Shown here: piece after piece, positions 27,314-38,189 of the stretch
Layout: every line of letters begins with the position of its first letter
How positions within the stretch are numbered: position 1 is the first letter of the stretch
DNA from: Siphonodentalium dalli
Taxonomy: Eukaryota; Mollusca; Scaphopoda; Gadilida; Siphonodentaliidae
Direction: 5' to 3'
DNA length: 64,000 bases
NCBI GenBank assembly: GCA_032622095.1
Contig: CP136067.1
Coordinates: 62,694,893-62,758,892, forward strand
The notes under the pieces: model-generated
Database searches by the model: none
Told to the model about the DNA's origin: nothing
The model's input: the letters and a program-made list of their open reading frames with translations, nothing else
Made by a program: the position numbers and the translations under genes

Positions 27314-28809
27314 GTACTTCTTCATGACATCATGCTCCTTGAATCTTAGCTGAAAAGGCTGACATTGACATTACACAGTATACTAAAAGATTAGATATTC
27401 AGTCTTTCTTATTCACAAGTGTGAAATATAATAATTCAGGTTTCTCTGGACATATTTCACTTGACAACATATTGTTCATGTGATGTCATAACCTTGTATA
27501 GCTTTCCCTTAATGCTAAATAGGACTTGGAATTGTTTAACCCATGGTTTTGGGAGAGTATTAAAGATAGTAGTTGCATGAAATATTATGTTTTATTTTGA
27601 TATCTGAGGAAAATATGCATCTCATAATATATTTTATACAACATTTTAGCATTTCAGACCTTTTTCAAGCTATAAATGATGGTTGAATATATACATTTTG
27701 TCACTACGTCGAGCATAACGTCATTGGGTTCTGAAAGACCCAAAAGAGGTGAAATCATGGGGGTGCATGTAAATCCCCACCCAATATTGCTGCCTGTGAT
27801 TGCAATAACGCATGGGGTGTAATATATCATTTTAAGCGGTATAATGCAGAGAATATGGAGGTGTGGTCCCTATTAAATATTAATGAAATTGCATTCCCCT
27901 TAAGGTGACACTCCACAGTTTCGAATGATCAGTAGGGGTGATTTTATAGATATAAAGTGCTAGTGGTTTCTGGGACCATTCATGTGGTATGTATATTGAG
28001 ACAAGGTGGGATATGAATTTGTGTAATTTTAGAAGGTGTTCTAGACTGATGAAAAAATTAAGTGAAAGTGACCTTGACCCCACCCATAGACAGCAGTAGC
28101 GTTTTCTGCGAAACAGTGGCTCTAGATACTGGGTAAATTTTTTAGCACCAAAAATTTGTCATCTGCATTAAAAATTGATTTTCTGGAAAATTTAACGGCG
28201 AAAGTTTGAAATTTTTTCACATTGATGTTGGAAGCCAGAGGCCCTTAAACCAACATTGGTGACCATTCTTGAAAAAATCTGGTATTCGTGCCTCTTGGGT
28301 ATGAAAATGCAATATTTTGGTCATTTTTTGAATAAAAATCACATTTTCGATCAAAAGATCAAGGGCCATAACTCTTGATAGCCCATATATTATGGAAATT
28401 ATGTATCAAATTCTGAATGCCTATTCTGTACTAATTTCAGGCATATATATATTGTCTATATGGTTTGGGATCATACTCCAGATAAATTTCAATGAATCTA
28501 TGGGCCCCCTATATCTGGGCCCATACAAGTTGAAACTGTGGAGTGTCACCTTAAAGACCAGCAAATAGCACCATTATCATCTGTCAACTTGACAAATATT
28601 TGCATTGAAAATCATTTTTAGCAAATCTGCTCAGTTAGAAGGAACATTTTATGTTAAATACACCATTCTTCTATGGATATTCCAATACAGGTGGCCTTTA
28701 GACATATAAATTGGTGGGGATATGGAGTCTTGGAGCAGTGGGGGGGGGGGGGGGGGGGCGGGTGTCGGTGGTTGATGTGTATTGTTATTGATAATTTTTT
28801 AGATGATGG
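27314..28809 (+). repeat. Satellite unit 22, long form
   Basis: GTCGAGC near 27709. G run of 19 interrupted by CGGG and followed by TGTCGG. Private MITE changes near 28244 (GGCCCTT) and 28513 (CTATATCTG). Confidence 0.95.
27904..28550. mobile_element. TTAA MITE, unit 22
   Basis: 647 bp; two private substitutions near 28244 and 28513. Confidence 0.9.
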
Positions 28810-30298
28810 GTACTTCTTCATGACATCATGCTCCTTGAATCTTAGCTGAAAAGGCTGACATTGACATTACACAGTATACTAAAAGATTAGATATTCAGTC
28901 TTTCTTATTCACAAGTGTGAAATATAATAATTCAGGTTTCTCTGGACATATTTCACTTGACAACATATTGTTCATGTGATGTCATAACCTTGTATAGCTT
29001 TCCCTTAATGCTAAATAGGACTTGGAATTGTTTAACCCATGGTTTTGGGAGAGTATTAAAGATAGTAGTTGCATGAAATATTATGTTTTATTTTGATATC
29101 TGAGGAAAATATGCATCTCATAATATATTTTATACAACATTTTAGCATTTCAGACCTTTTTCAAGCTATAAATGATGGTTGAATATATACATTTTGTCAC
29201 TACGTCAAGCATAACGTCATTGGGTTCTGAAAGACCCAAAAGAGGTGAAATCATGGGGGTGCATGTAAATCCCCACCCAATATTGCTGCCTGTGATTGCA
29301 ATAACGCATGGGGTGTAATATATCATTTTAAGCGGTATAATGCAGAGAATATGGAGGTGTGGTCCCTATTAAATATTAATGAAATTGCATTCCCCTTAAG
29401 GTGACACTCCACAGTTTCGAATGATCAGTAGGGGTGATTTTATAGATATAAAGTGCTAGTGGTTTCTGGGACCATTCATGTGGTATGTATATTGAGACAA
29501 GGTGGGATATGAATTTGTGTAATTTTAGAAGGTGTTCTAGACTGATGAAAAAATTAAGTGAAAGTGACCTTGACCCCACCCATAGACAGCAGTAGCGTTT
29601 TCTGCGAAACAGTGGCTCTAGATACTGGGTAAATTTTTTAGCACCAAAAATTTGTCATCTGCATTAAAAATTGATTTTCTGGAAAATTTAACGGCGAAAG
29701 TTTGAAATTTTTTCACATTGATGTTGGAAGCCAGAGGCCTTTAAACCAACATTGGTGACCATTCTTGAAAAAATCTGGTATTCGTGCCTCTTGGGTATGA
29801 AAATGCAATATTTTGGTCATTTTTTGAATAAAAATCACATTTTCGATCAAAAGATCAAGGGCCATAACTCTTGATAGCCCATATATTATGGAAATTATGT
29901 ATCAAATTCTGAATGCCTATTCTGTACTAATTTCAGGCATATATATATTGTCTATATGGTTTGGGATCATACTCCAGATAAATTTCAATGAATCTATGGG
30001 CCCCCTATTTCTGGGCCCATACAAGTTGAAACTGTGGAGTGTCACCTTAAAGACCAGCAAATAGCACCATTATCATCTGTCAACTTGACAAATATTTGCA
30101 TTGAAAATCATTTTTAGCAAATCTGCTCAGTTAGAAGGAACATTTTATGTTAAATACACCATTCTTCTATGGATATTCCAATACAGGTGGCCTTTAGACA
30201 TATAAATTGGTGGGGATATGGAGTCTTGGAGCAGTGGGGGGGGGGGGGGGGTGTTGGTGGTTGATGTGTATTGTTATTGATAATTTTTTAGATGATGG
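28810..30298 (+). repeat. Satellite unit 23, long form
   Basis: GTCAAGC form. G run of 16. Confidence 0.95.
29400..30046. mobile_element. TTAA MITE, unit 23
   Basis: 647 bp, consensus termini. Confidence 0.9.
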
Positions 30299-31535
30299 GT
30301 ACTTCTTCATGACATCATGCTCCTTGAATCTTAGCTGAAAAGGCTGACATTGACATTACACAGTATACTAAAAGATTAGATATTCAGTCTTTCTTATTCA
30401 CAAGTGTGAAATATAATAATTCAGGTTTCTCTGGACATATTTCACTTGACAACATATTGTTCATGTGATGTCATAACCTTGTATAGCTTTCCCTTAATGC
30501 TAAATAGGACTTGGAATTGTTTAACCCATGGTTTTGGGAGAGTATTAAAGATAGTAGTTGCATGAAATATTATGTTTTATTTTGATATCTGAGGAAAATA
30601 TGCATCTCATAATATATTTTATACAACATTTTAGCATTTCAGACCTTTTTCAAGCTATAAATGATGGTTGAATATATACATTTTGTCACTACGTCGAGCA
30701 TAACGTCATTGGGTTCTGAAAGACCCAAAAGAGGTGAAATCATGGGGGTGCATGTAAATCCCCACCCAATATTGCTGCCTGTGATTGCAATAACGCATGG
30801 GGTGTAATATATCATTTTAAGCGGTATAATGCAGAGAATATGGAGGTGTGGTCCCTATTAAATATTAATGAAATTGCATTCCCCTTAAGGTGACACTCCA
30901 CAGTTTCGAATGATCAGTAGGGGTGATTTTATAGATATAAAGTGCTAGTGGTTTCTGGGACCATTCATGTGGTATGTATATTGAGACAAGGTGGGATATG
31001 AATTTGTGTAATTTTAGAAGGTGTTCTAGACTGATGAAAAAATTAAGTGAAAGTGACCTTGACCCCACCCATAGACAGCAGTAGCGTTTTCTGCGAAACA
31101 GTGGCTCTAGATACTGGGTAAATTTTTTAGCACCCAAAATTTGTCATCTGCATTAAAAATTGATTTTCTGGAAAATTTAACGGCGAAAGTTTGAAATTTT
31201 TTCACATTGATGTTGGAAGCCAGAGGCCTTTAAACCAACATTGGTGACCATTCTTGAAAAAATCTGGTATTCGTGCCTCTTGGGTATGAAAATGCAATAT
31301 TTTGGTCATTTTTTGAATAAAAATCACATTTTCGATCAAAAGATCAAGGGCCATAACTCTTGATAGCCCATATATTATGGAAATTATGTATCAAATTCTG
31401 AATGCCTATTCTGTACTAATTTCAGGCATATATATATTGTCTATATGGTTTGGGATCATACTCCAGATAAATTTCAATGAATCTATGGGCCCCCTATTTC
31501 TGGGCCCATACAAGTTGAAACTGTGGAGTGTCACC
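30299..31535 (+). repeat. Satellite unit 24, truncated at the MITE terminus
   Basis: Contains the left arm and the complete MITE (30889-31535), then changes abruptly to unrelated sequence. The right-hand TTAA and the remaining 246 or so bases of the unit are absent. Shares GTCGAGC and CACCCAAA with unit 21. Confidence 0.95.
30889..31535. mobile_element. TTAA MITE, unit 24, forms the array boundary
   Basis: 647 bp with both 19-bp termini intact. The left flank is TTAA as elsewhere, but the right terminus CACC is followed directly by TATAGACATT, without TTAA and without satellite sequence. Confidence 0.9.
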
Positions 31536-31633
31536 TATAGACATTTTAATTAAATGAATTAGTTTTCTATAGACATGTCTTATATCAATCTTGGACCATA
31601 TATATTACTGTGCACATGCTATACTAAACTGTG

Positions 31634-31635
<2 letters not shown>

Positions 31636-31684
<49 letters not shown>
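31636..31684. repeat. (TA)n microsatellite
   Basis: About 24 uninterrupted AT dinucleotides. The 100 bases between the array end and this tract (31536-31635) are AT-rich and show nothing recognisable. Confidence 0.95.
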
Positions 31685-31685
<1 letters not shown>

Positions 31686-32279
31686 TAGAAGATGACCCGA
31701 CTTCGTCCGGGCTTGGACCTTGAACTGTCCTTTTTGAATGTCAAGGTCAAGTGGGGTCACGATTTGACCAGTCCAAAACACTGCCCGGACAAAAGTACCC
31801 GACAAACGTGCCCGTCGAATCCATCCGGTTTTACCCGATTTGACATGGAATTGATCACTTTGAAGGTCAAGGTCAGGGTCACGATTTGACCCGTCCAAAA
31901 CACTCAGCGGACAAAAGTAACCCTATGTATCAAATTTCGTCGAAATCCCATCAAAATTCGCGATTTGACCTTGAAATGACCCGATATCAAGGTCAAGGTC
32001 ACGTCGCACGGGCAAATGAATATGCTTATGAGACTCTCCATACGAAAGTAACCCCACATACCAAGTTTCGTCGAAATCTCGCGATATTCGGGCGTTTGAC
32101 CTCGAACTGACACGATTTCAAGGTCAAGGTCACGTCGCACGGGCAAATTAATAGGCCTATGTCACTCGCCGGCCGAAAATACCCCAACATACCAAGTTTC
32201 ATCGAAATCGGCTCGGCCGTTTTCGAGTCCATCGATTACAGACAGACACACAGACAGATCTTCCAAAATATATAATAGA
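31685..32279 (+). mobile_element. Modular interspersed repeat A (family not named)
   Basis: Opens CTAGAAGATGACCCGACTTC and closes with a GACAGACACACAGACAGA tract followed by an AT-rich ATATATAATAGAC tail. In between, related modules alternate a GATTTGACC segment, AAGTACCCCAxCATACCAAG, TTTCGTCGAAATC and TCAAGGTCAAGGTCACG. The periodic TCAAGGTCA words keep some frames open on both strands; I do not regard those frames as genes. The layout, a GC-rich head, tandem modules and a GACA plus ATAT tail, recurs in element B directly downstream in the same orientation. I do not recognise the family. Confidence 0.6.
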
Positions 32280-32797
32280 CTAGCCGATGAGCCCGACGTT
32301 GTCCGGGCTATTCAAAAACAAAATTTCAAGTCGATAGCTCTACCCGTTTCCGAGATCTGGTCTGCGCATGCGCGAAGCTGGCGTCGCACGGGCTCGGCGA
32401 CCCGATAATATTCGTATCCGGGGCAAGATACATTCACATAACAAATTTCAAGTCGATAGCTCCACCCGTTTCCGAGATCTCGTCTGCGCATGCGCGAAGC
32501 TGGTGTCGCACGGGCTCGGCGACCCGATAAAATTCGTATCCGGGGCAAGATACATTCACATAGCAAATTTCAAGTCGATAGCTCCACCCGTTTCCGAGAT
32601 CTCGTCTGCGCATGCGCGAAGCGGGCGCCGCACGGGCTCGCCAATACGACAACGTTCACCGCCTGGTCAAACTACACAGACGTACCAAGTTTCGTCCCGA
32701 TCGGTCAAGAATCGTAGATTTGTATTAATGACAAACAAACAAACAAACAAACAAACATACATACAGACAGAGGTCTTCAAAATATATATGAGATATT
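32280..32797 (+). mobile_element. Modular interspersed repeat B, head-to-tail with A
   Basis: Opens CTAGCCGATGAGCCCGACG, matching the head of A, and ends in (CAAA)n, CATACATACAGACAGAG and an ATATATAT tail. The body is a 122-bp module present 2.5 times (starts 32321, 32443, 32565), each with CAAGTCGATAGCTC, CCGTTTCCGAGATCT, CTGCGCATGCGCGAAG and GTCGCACGGGCTCGGCGACC. Module GC content is much higher than the surroundings. Open frames across it are a by-product of the modules. Confidence 0.6.
32321..32690 (+). repeat. 122-bp tandem modules inside repeat B
   Basis: Exact 122-base spacing between the three AAATTTCAAGTCGATAGCTC starts. The third module matches for about 70 bases and then diverges into CGACAACGTTCACCG. 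Confidence 0.85.
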
Positions 32798-32859
32798 AAA
32801 TATTTCTGAAATAGTCCAGGAGATCGGGAGGTAGTGTTGCTCATATTGACGGACAAGCT

Positions 32860-34539
32860 GCGACCATGTTATTTTTAATGTTTTAGATATGGTAATGAAG
32901 AAAAATCATGATAGCAAGAACAAATTTGTAGCCTTCTTTGTTTTTTGTTTTTTGTTTTGGACATTTTTCTACATTTTAAGCCCAAAATTTTCATTTTTTT
33001 TTCAATGTGTAAAGATTTCATTTTAGTATGATTTTGGTGATTAAGTTGAAGAGTAATTGTGTTAATAATGTTAAATAACTAATTGTGCTAAATAAATTGA
33101 AGAATTTCAATTTTTTTTTTCAATTTTTTTACCATTTTTTACGCAAAATCGTCCAAATTGCAACCATTTTATCTTAGTATGATTTTAAGGTTAAACTCAC
33201 CATAATTATTTTAATAGTGTTAAATAATTTACAGCTTTGCTTCTACAATGTTTTTAAATGGATTTAAGAAGGTTTCTACTTGTTTTCTAAGTTGAGGGGG
33301 GGGGGGGTCTAATTCAAATCCAATTAAACATTGTACTGTTCAAAATTAGATAAATTCCTTAAGGCGTATGGTAGATACACGTAACTAGTTTTCAAAACGT
33401 ATACATATGCCTTTCTATCCTGTGCGTTATGCACGCGAGTCGGATTTTACAAATTAAATTATGATGAAAAACCCTGAATTTTGGGTGTGGTCACATTTGT
33501 GGTCATAATATTCCGATTAGAGAGTGGATGGATATATATATATGTATATAACAAGCATGACATGAGCCATTAGTATCTTTCTACTAAACTGTGCTTCCAG
33601 AGTAAACAGGAATCCAGTATCGGTGTTATTTTTTACCCCAAAAAAAATGGTCAATTTTAAAACGGGGTATGTGGGTCAAAGGACCACTGGGAGATAATAG
33701 GATGTCCAATGACTCCTATATTTCTATCGTATCACAGTAAAGCTTTTTTTGTAAAATTGGCCCGGTTTACACGATCAAAGTTCGATTTTCTTTACAATTA
33801 TATGTTACAAGCAACTAATTATATAGAGTTACGCTTCTTGAAACTCGAGTCAGCATAACAAAAAAATCTGGCTGCTGATTGGTTGATTATCATTGAGGGA
33901 AATATCCCTAATCTGGAACAGAAAATCATAGCCTACGTAAATATGGCGATCGTGTATGTTTAGATGTCCAGGAAGAATCTGGTGGTGTCCAGAAGTTACG
34001 GAAGGGGTCTGGATATGTTTATGCTGCTGATTTTTGTGCAGTAAATGGGGTAGTTGTGGAAATGTAAGATTATCGTTTGAAAAAATTACCGAAAAGGGCG
34101 CATTCAAGTTTGTTGTAAACACACACTTGTGCAGCGGATGACGTTCTAAGGGAAATTTGACCACTTGAAGTTCAAATAGGCTTAACCCATAGCCGGCGGG
34201 ACTTTTAGTTAACACTGTCGCCTATGGAAAATAATTAGGTGTTTGTAACCTATAGATACGAAGTTTCGGTACATTAATTATTATTCATATATTACTATAT
34301 TTAAATCATATTTATGCATACAGTCGGCGTCGAAACAAAAACATGAATGTACCGATTATTCGTGACATTCAACTTAAATGTTCAATAACAGAAAATTATA
34401 CTGTGACTGGTTCATTCAACATGAAGTTAATCAATGTGTATCTTTATTAATAACATTATACAGTACTATCAAAATCAGAAGAAACGTGTGGCCCTGGGTA
34501 CTTATCTCCCAGCGCTGTGGCAAAAAAAAATTGACAATG
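32860..34539. other. Non-coding stretch, no gene recognised
   Basis: AT-rich sequence with T-rich runs, a 12-base poly-G run near 33296, and a minus-strand frame of 121 codons (33850-34215) that resembles no family I know. Nothing else stands out. Confidence 0.5.
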
Positions 34540-35520
34540 CATTCTTAAACCCAAACATGTGGCGGTTTTTCATCCAATGCACCGAAGCTTCGTGACGTGT
34601 CAGAACTCCAGGAATATACCACCATAGGACATCATATGGTACCGGTAACAAACGTTGAATGGTCACCAGAAACCCGGATATTAATAATTTCAGATCATAA
34701 TTAGCATCGCATTATATATTAACCCATCGAGGAATATATCATAATGACACACTATATTACACCTACTATATAACTGCTCCCTCCCTGACACAGGGCTACA
34801 TATAAGAAGTTTATCGATGTCTACTTAATGAGAGTATACTGTTCCGTAAACATCTGGCGAAAAATGTGACCTCACGTCGTTAACCCCAAATCTGTGGCGA
34901 TTTTTCATCCAATTTACCGAAACTTCGTGACACGTACCGTCAAATGGCATCAAACGTTGAATGGTCACCATAAACTTCGATATCAGTCATTTCAGATCGT
35001 AACTATCATGGAATTATATATTAACCCATGGTGTAATTATGTCAAAATGACACACTATATTACATCCACCCTATATAACTGCTTCCTCCCTGACACAGTG
35101 CTACATACAAGAAGTTTATCCATGTCTACTTAATGAGAGCATATTGTTCTGTCGAAATCTGGCGAAAAATGTGACCTTGCATCATTAACCCCAAATCTGT
35201 GGCTTTTTTCATCCTATGTACCGAAGCTTCGTGACATGTACCGAAGATTGGTGACGTGTCAGAACTTCTAAAATATACCCCATCGGGACACCAAATGGTA
35301 TCAAACGTTGAATGGTCACCACAAATCTCGTTATTTGTCATTTCAGACCATAATTAGCATAGCATTATATATTAACCCATCGAGAAATATGTCAAAATGA
35401 CACACTATATTACACCCACCCCTATATAACTGCGTCCTCCCTGACACATGCTGCATATAAAAAGTTTATCCATGTCTACTTAATGAGAGTATACAGTTCT
35501 GTCGAAATCGGGCGAACAAT
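34540..35520 (+). repeat. Diverged tandem repeat, about 300-350 bp, three copies
   Basis: Three degenerate copies share CATCxxxxxxACCGAAGCTTCGTGAC, AAACGTTGAATGGTCACCA (34650, 34952, 35303), TATATATTAACCCAT and GACACACTATATTAC (34746, 35049, 35399). Spacings are about 302 and 350; the third copy has a local duplication of the ACCGAAG segment. No coding potential. Confidence 0.85.
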
Positions 35521-35522
35521 TT

Positions 35523-36360
35523 GGTCTATAAATCACATAGTGTGACACATTTAATATAGACCAATACAATAAACACCTTTCAACCCAAAGATAGTTACAT
35601 TTTAATTGAAAAAATGGTCCAAACATGAAAAGTAAATTTTTGCCGATATTTAAGTCAAGTTTTTGAGAGAAAAGTCTAATATTTTTGGTGATGTCAGTGG
35701 TGACAATAGTAACAATTAACCATGGTACATCAGACATGTTAGTATTCAATGTATAGAAGGCAGAATAGCCAATTTTGTACATCATCCACAACTTGTAATC
35801 GATTGCAGGACACGCTGGGGCAATATTTACCATTTTCCATATTTTGGCAGCCATTTTGAGCCAAAGTAAGAATTTTGGTTCCAGTGAGTTGGTATATTCA
35901 TTTGTATAATCATATGCATCACTTACATTACAAAGTTCTGTTCATTTCTTGTTAAAATATGACTATAATCCCAATTGTGATTTCTGTGTGAAATTTTATA
36001 CCGCGTTCTGTAAATTCGAATTTTTGAGGGAACGGAAGGGGATAGGACCCCAAAAAGTGCATATTTAATTGCCCCAATGATCAGTTAATATACATTACTC
36101 AACCAGTTCCAAACAGCATGAATCGATCTAGAAGATATTTGTAAAAAAAAGTGTCATATTTTCAACTTCCGGCGGCCATTTTGTGGCCATCTTGGATGGT
36201 GAGTTTCAATTTTGCCCCAAAAAAGTTACATTATGTCTTAGCTTCACGAAAATATATACATTTGTATACATTTTACAAGATTTTTACCGCTATAATTTGC
36301 ATAAAACTGACTTAGGGTCTGGTCTGAAAAACGGCGGCCATGATGGACGCCATTTTGTCT
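35523..36360 (+). repeat. Lone copy of the foldback-element arm
   Basis: Aligns by eye, diverged, with the right arm of the foldback element at about 44390-45240: both carry AGTGTGACACAT, AAAAAATGG(T/C)(T/C)CAAAC, GGCACGCTGGG or GACACGCTGGG, CCATATTTTGGCxGCCATTTTGAGCC, TTATACCGCGTT, ATTGCCCCAATG, CCACTTCCGG-like and GTCTTAGCTTCAC. Same orientation as that right arm. No partner arm or minisatellite is next to it. Confidence 0.8.
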
Positions 36361-36759
36361 GGAGTCTATACGGCCACTGTTTTTTCTTGTTAACATTGCT
36401 TAAAAGTTGAAGGACATAATAAGGAACAAAATGAGTGGCGAGAAGTTAAGTCCCAGGGGGTGCAAGGGTACCCATATTAGCTCCCGGACAACTAGTAGTA
36501 CTATGACGTCGCCGGAAAATTCTTTCATTTTCGGTCGTCGGGTAGGTCAATAAAAACACGTTTTTCGCCAATTAAGCTACAAATTCACCACTGCTATCAT
36601 GGATTTTCGTAATCTACATATATTTTACTACAAAATTAGTCCGGATAGCACTTGTCCGTCAAAATGAGCAACATTTGTTATTTCTTGGGGTCGATCTCCT
36701 GGACTAAAAGGGTTACATTACACACATATATATATTTTATATTTTATTCCCGAGATGAT

Positions 36760-36914
36760 CAACAGTTCGACCGTACATGCGGTTTATAAGCATTTTGACG
36801 TGACATATAGGTCCTTCGGGCCGGGTCCGAATTGTTATTGATGTATAATATATGTATAATTTGTAATCATGCACATGTCACGAAAATAAATGATACAACA
36901 ACAACAACAACACA
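36760..36914 (+). mobile_element. Possible retroposon 3' end
   Basis: AATAAA at 36885-36890 is followed within 10 bases by (ACA)n to 36914, after a CCTTCGGGCCGGGTCCG segment. This fits the 3' tail of a short retroposon. The 5' end and family are not visible. Confidence 0.35.
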
Positions 36915-37487
36915 CTCCCCCTCAGGTTGGAGATTTCTCCAACTGATGACCATTTCAGTCTACAGGTTTGACCAAATGTAGTAAAATATTGTTTTGTTAA
37001 ACTAATTAGCAGTTTTGTTATAGTCCAGGGTTATATTCTGTCCGACGTGTCCTAAATTCAAGAAAACATACCAGGTTTGGTAAACTTTTAACATCGAGTC
37101 AGTTGTTGCTCAAAACATATTGCTCACCGCAGGTACTTGTCACCGAGTTGTTGGTATGAACTGTTTTCAATCGACGTTTTTTTTAAATACTTTTTTTTAT
37201 GAGAATTATGCACAAGATCAAGCTGCTAACACTATGTTTTATGGGGCACATTATATAATATTGTAATCGGTTCGACGCCAGTTATTATTCGTAAATAAGA
37301 GAGATTAATACTGTTATTTCCATTTTCGTTGCAGTTTTTACTGAACATAACGAGATTATTCCCACAAAGCAAACATATCATATTATCCACATACGAATAT
37401 TGGAATTGATTTATTTTATGAATATTAAACCGGAAATAATCACAAATAAAATGCACATAAAGAATAAAAGGTCGTCCCCCGAAACGG
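36915..37487. other. Non-coding stretch
   Basis: No domain, repeat or RNA gene recognised. A short minus-strand frame (37232-37456) has no family resemblance. Confidence 0.4.
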
Positions 37488-37530
37488 GGCTAACTCCAAC
37501 ATGGCTAACTCCAATGTGGCTAACTCCGAG
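37488..37530 (+). repeat. Short GGCTAACTCC repeat
   Basis: Three copies of GGCTAACTCC at about 14-16 base spacing, directly before the 161-bp tandem repeat. Confidence 0.8.
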
Positions 37531-37553
37531 ATTGGCAGTGTTGTTGAAATATT

Positions 37554-38036
37554 TGTTCGAGTTATTGCGCTTATGATAAAAACATGGAGAGAAATCGTGA
37601 AACTAAGGGGCATAACTTAGGTAAGAAAAATCGGATAAAACTAGATTTCGAACTCGTCCGAGATATTGTGGCAACCAACTCATAAACCAAAAAGTATTGA
37701 ACTCGGTTAATATTTGTTCGAGTTATTGCGCTTCAGACAAAAACATGGCGAGAAATCGTCAAACTAAGGGGCATAACTTAGGTAAGAAAAATCGGATAAA
37801 ACTAGATTTCGAACTCGTCCGAGATATTGTGACAACCAATTCATAAACCAAAAATTAGTTAAATCAGTTAATATCTGTTCGAGTTATTGCGCTTACGACA
37901 AAAAAATACGAGAAATATCAAACTAAGGGGCATAATTCAGGGAAGAAAAATCGGATGAAACTGGTTATCGAACTTGTCCGAGATATTTTGGGAACCAACT
38001 CATAAAAAAATAAATATTGAAATTGATTAAAGGGGT
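37554..38036 (+). repeat. 161-bp tandem repeat, three copies
   Basis: TGTTCGAGTTATTGCGCTT starts at 37554, 37715 and (as CTGTTCGAGTT) 37876, exactly 161 apart. Each unit has AAACTAAGGGGCATAACTTA and GATTTCGAACTCGTCCGAG; the third is the most diverged. Confidence 0.92.
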
Positions 38037-38189
38037 ACTAGTAATACGCTATTTTCAATAAATTCCCGGTAATAACAACGATCTAATATCGATAATATAT
38101 AGAAAAATAAGTAATTTGAGTCGAAGACGTATTCTGTAAACGTTCAGGTTAATAGGTTTTCTTAAAATCAAAGTTAATAATTTGATATA

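Larger units (their letters stand above)
1..31535. repeat. Satellite array of 24 tandem units, with and without an internal MITE
   Basis: Seen: the sequence GTACTTCTTCATGACATCATG recurs 24 times in one orientation, at 831-836 bp or 1483-1496 bp spacing. Apart from the poly-G run and a handful of substitutions or 1-5 bp indels, units are identical by eye. Eighteen units are long (647-bp MITE plus TTAA duplication) and six are short. The order is L S L L S L S L L S L L S S followed by ten L. Short units measure 822 bases plus the G run and long units 1473 plus the G run, which accounts for nearly every length difference. The left edge lies outside the window. No unit has a convincing reading frame. 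Inference: a young satellite homogenised by unequal exchange. Confidence 0.97.
32812..36706. mobile_element. Putative 3.9-kb TIR element flanked by TA
   Basis: The left end reads TA-GTCCAGGAGATCG at 32812 and the right end CGATCTCCTGGAC-TA, ending at 36706. Further in, TTGCTCAT(A/T)TTGACGGACAAG occurs at about 32836-32857 and as reverse complement at 36651-36674, so the ends are inverted repeats of about 55 bp with internal drift. A TA duplication would fit a Tc1/mariner-like or other TA-targeting transposase. No transposase frame is present. The interior carries a tandem repeat (34540-35520) and a foldback-arm copy (35523-36360), so it is composite. The two ends could instead belong to separate insertions. 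Confidence 0.5.

Noticed and set aside
1-31535. CRISPR-like or prokaryotic repeat array
   Set aside because: Units are over 800 bp, directly joined with no variable spacers, and the context is eukaryotic transposons.
1-31535. Collapsed or artificially duplicated assembly as the sole explanation for the array
   Set aside because: Each unit has its own G-run length, and private or lag-3 variants exist, so units are distinct molecules; copy number could still be inexact.
31605-32232. Several overlapping frames on both strands over repeat A
   Set aside because: Explained by the TCAAGGTCA periodicity; translations on both strands are equally repetitive and match no family.
32312-32799. Arg-rich frames of 72-143 codons over repeat B
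   Set aside because: The 122-bp CG-rich module opens frames on both strands at once; no sign of a real protein.
32838-33000. Possible small RNA gene near the T-rich stretch
   Set aside because: No A and B box pair, cloverleaf or terminator context; only low-complexity T runs.
35480-35854. A 124-codon minus-strand frame
   Set aside because: Lies in the lone foldback arm; the matching frame in the arm at 44-45 kb is interrupted, so there is no conservation of coding.
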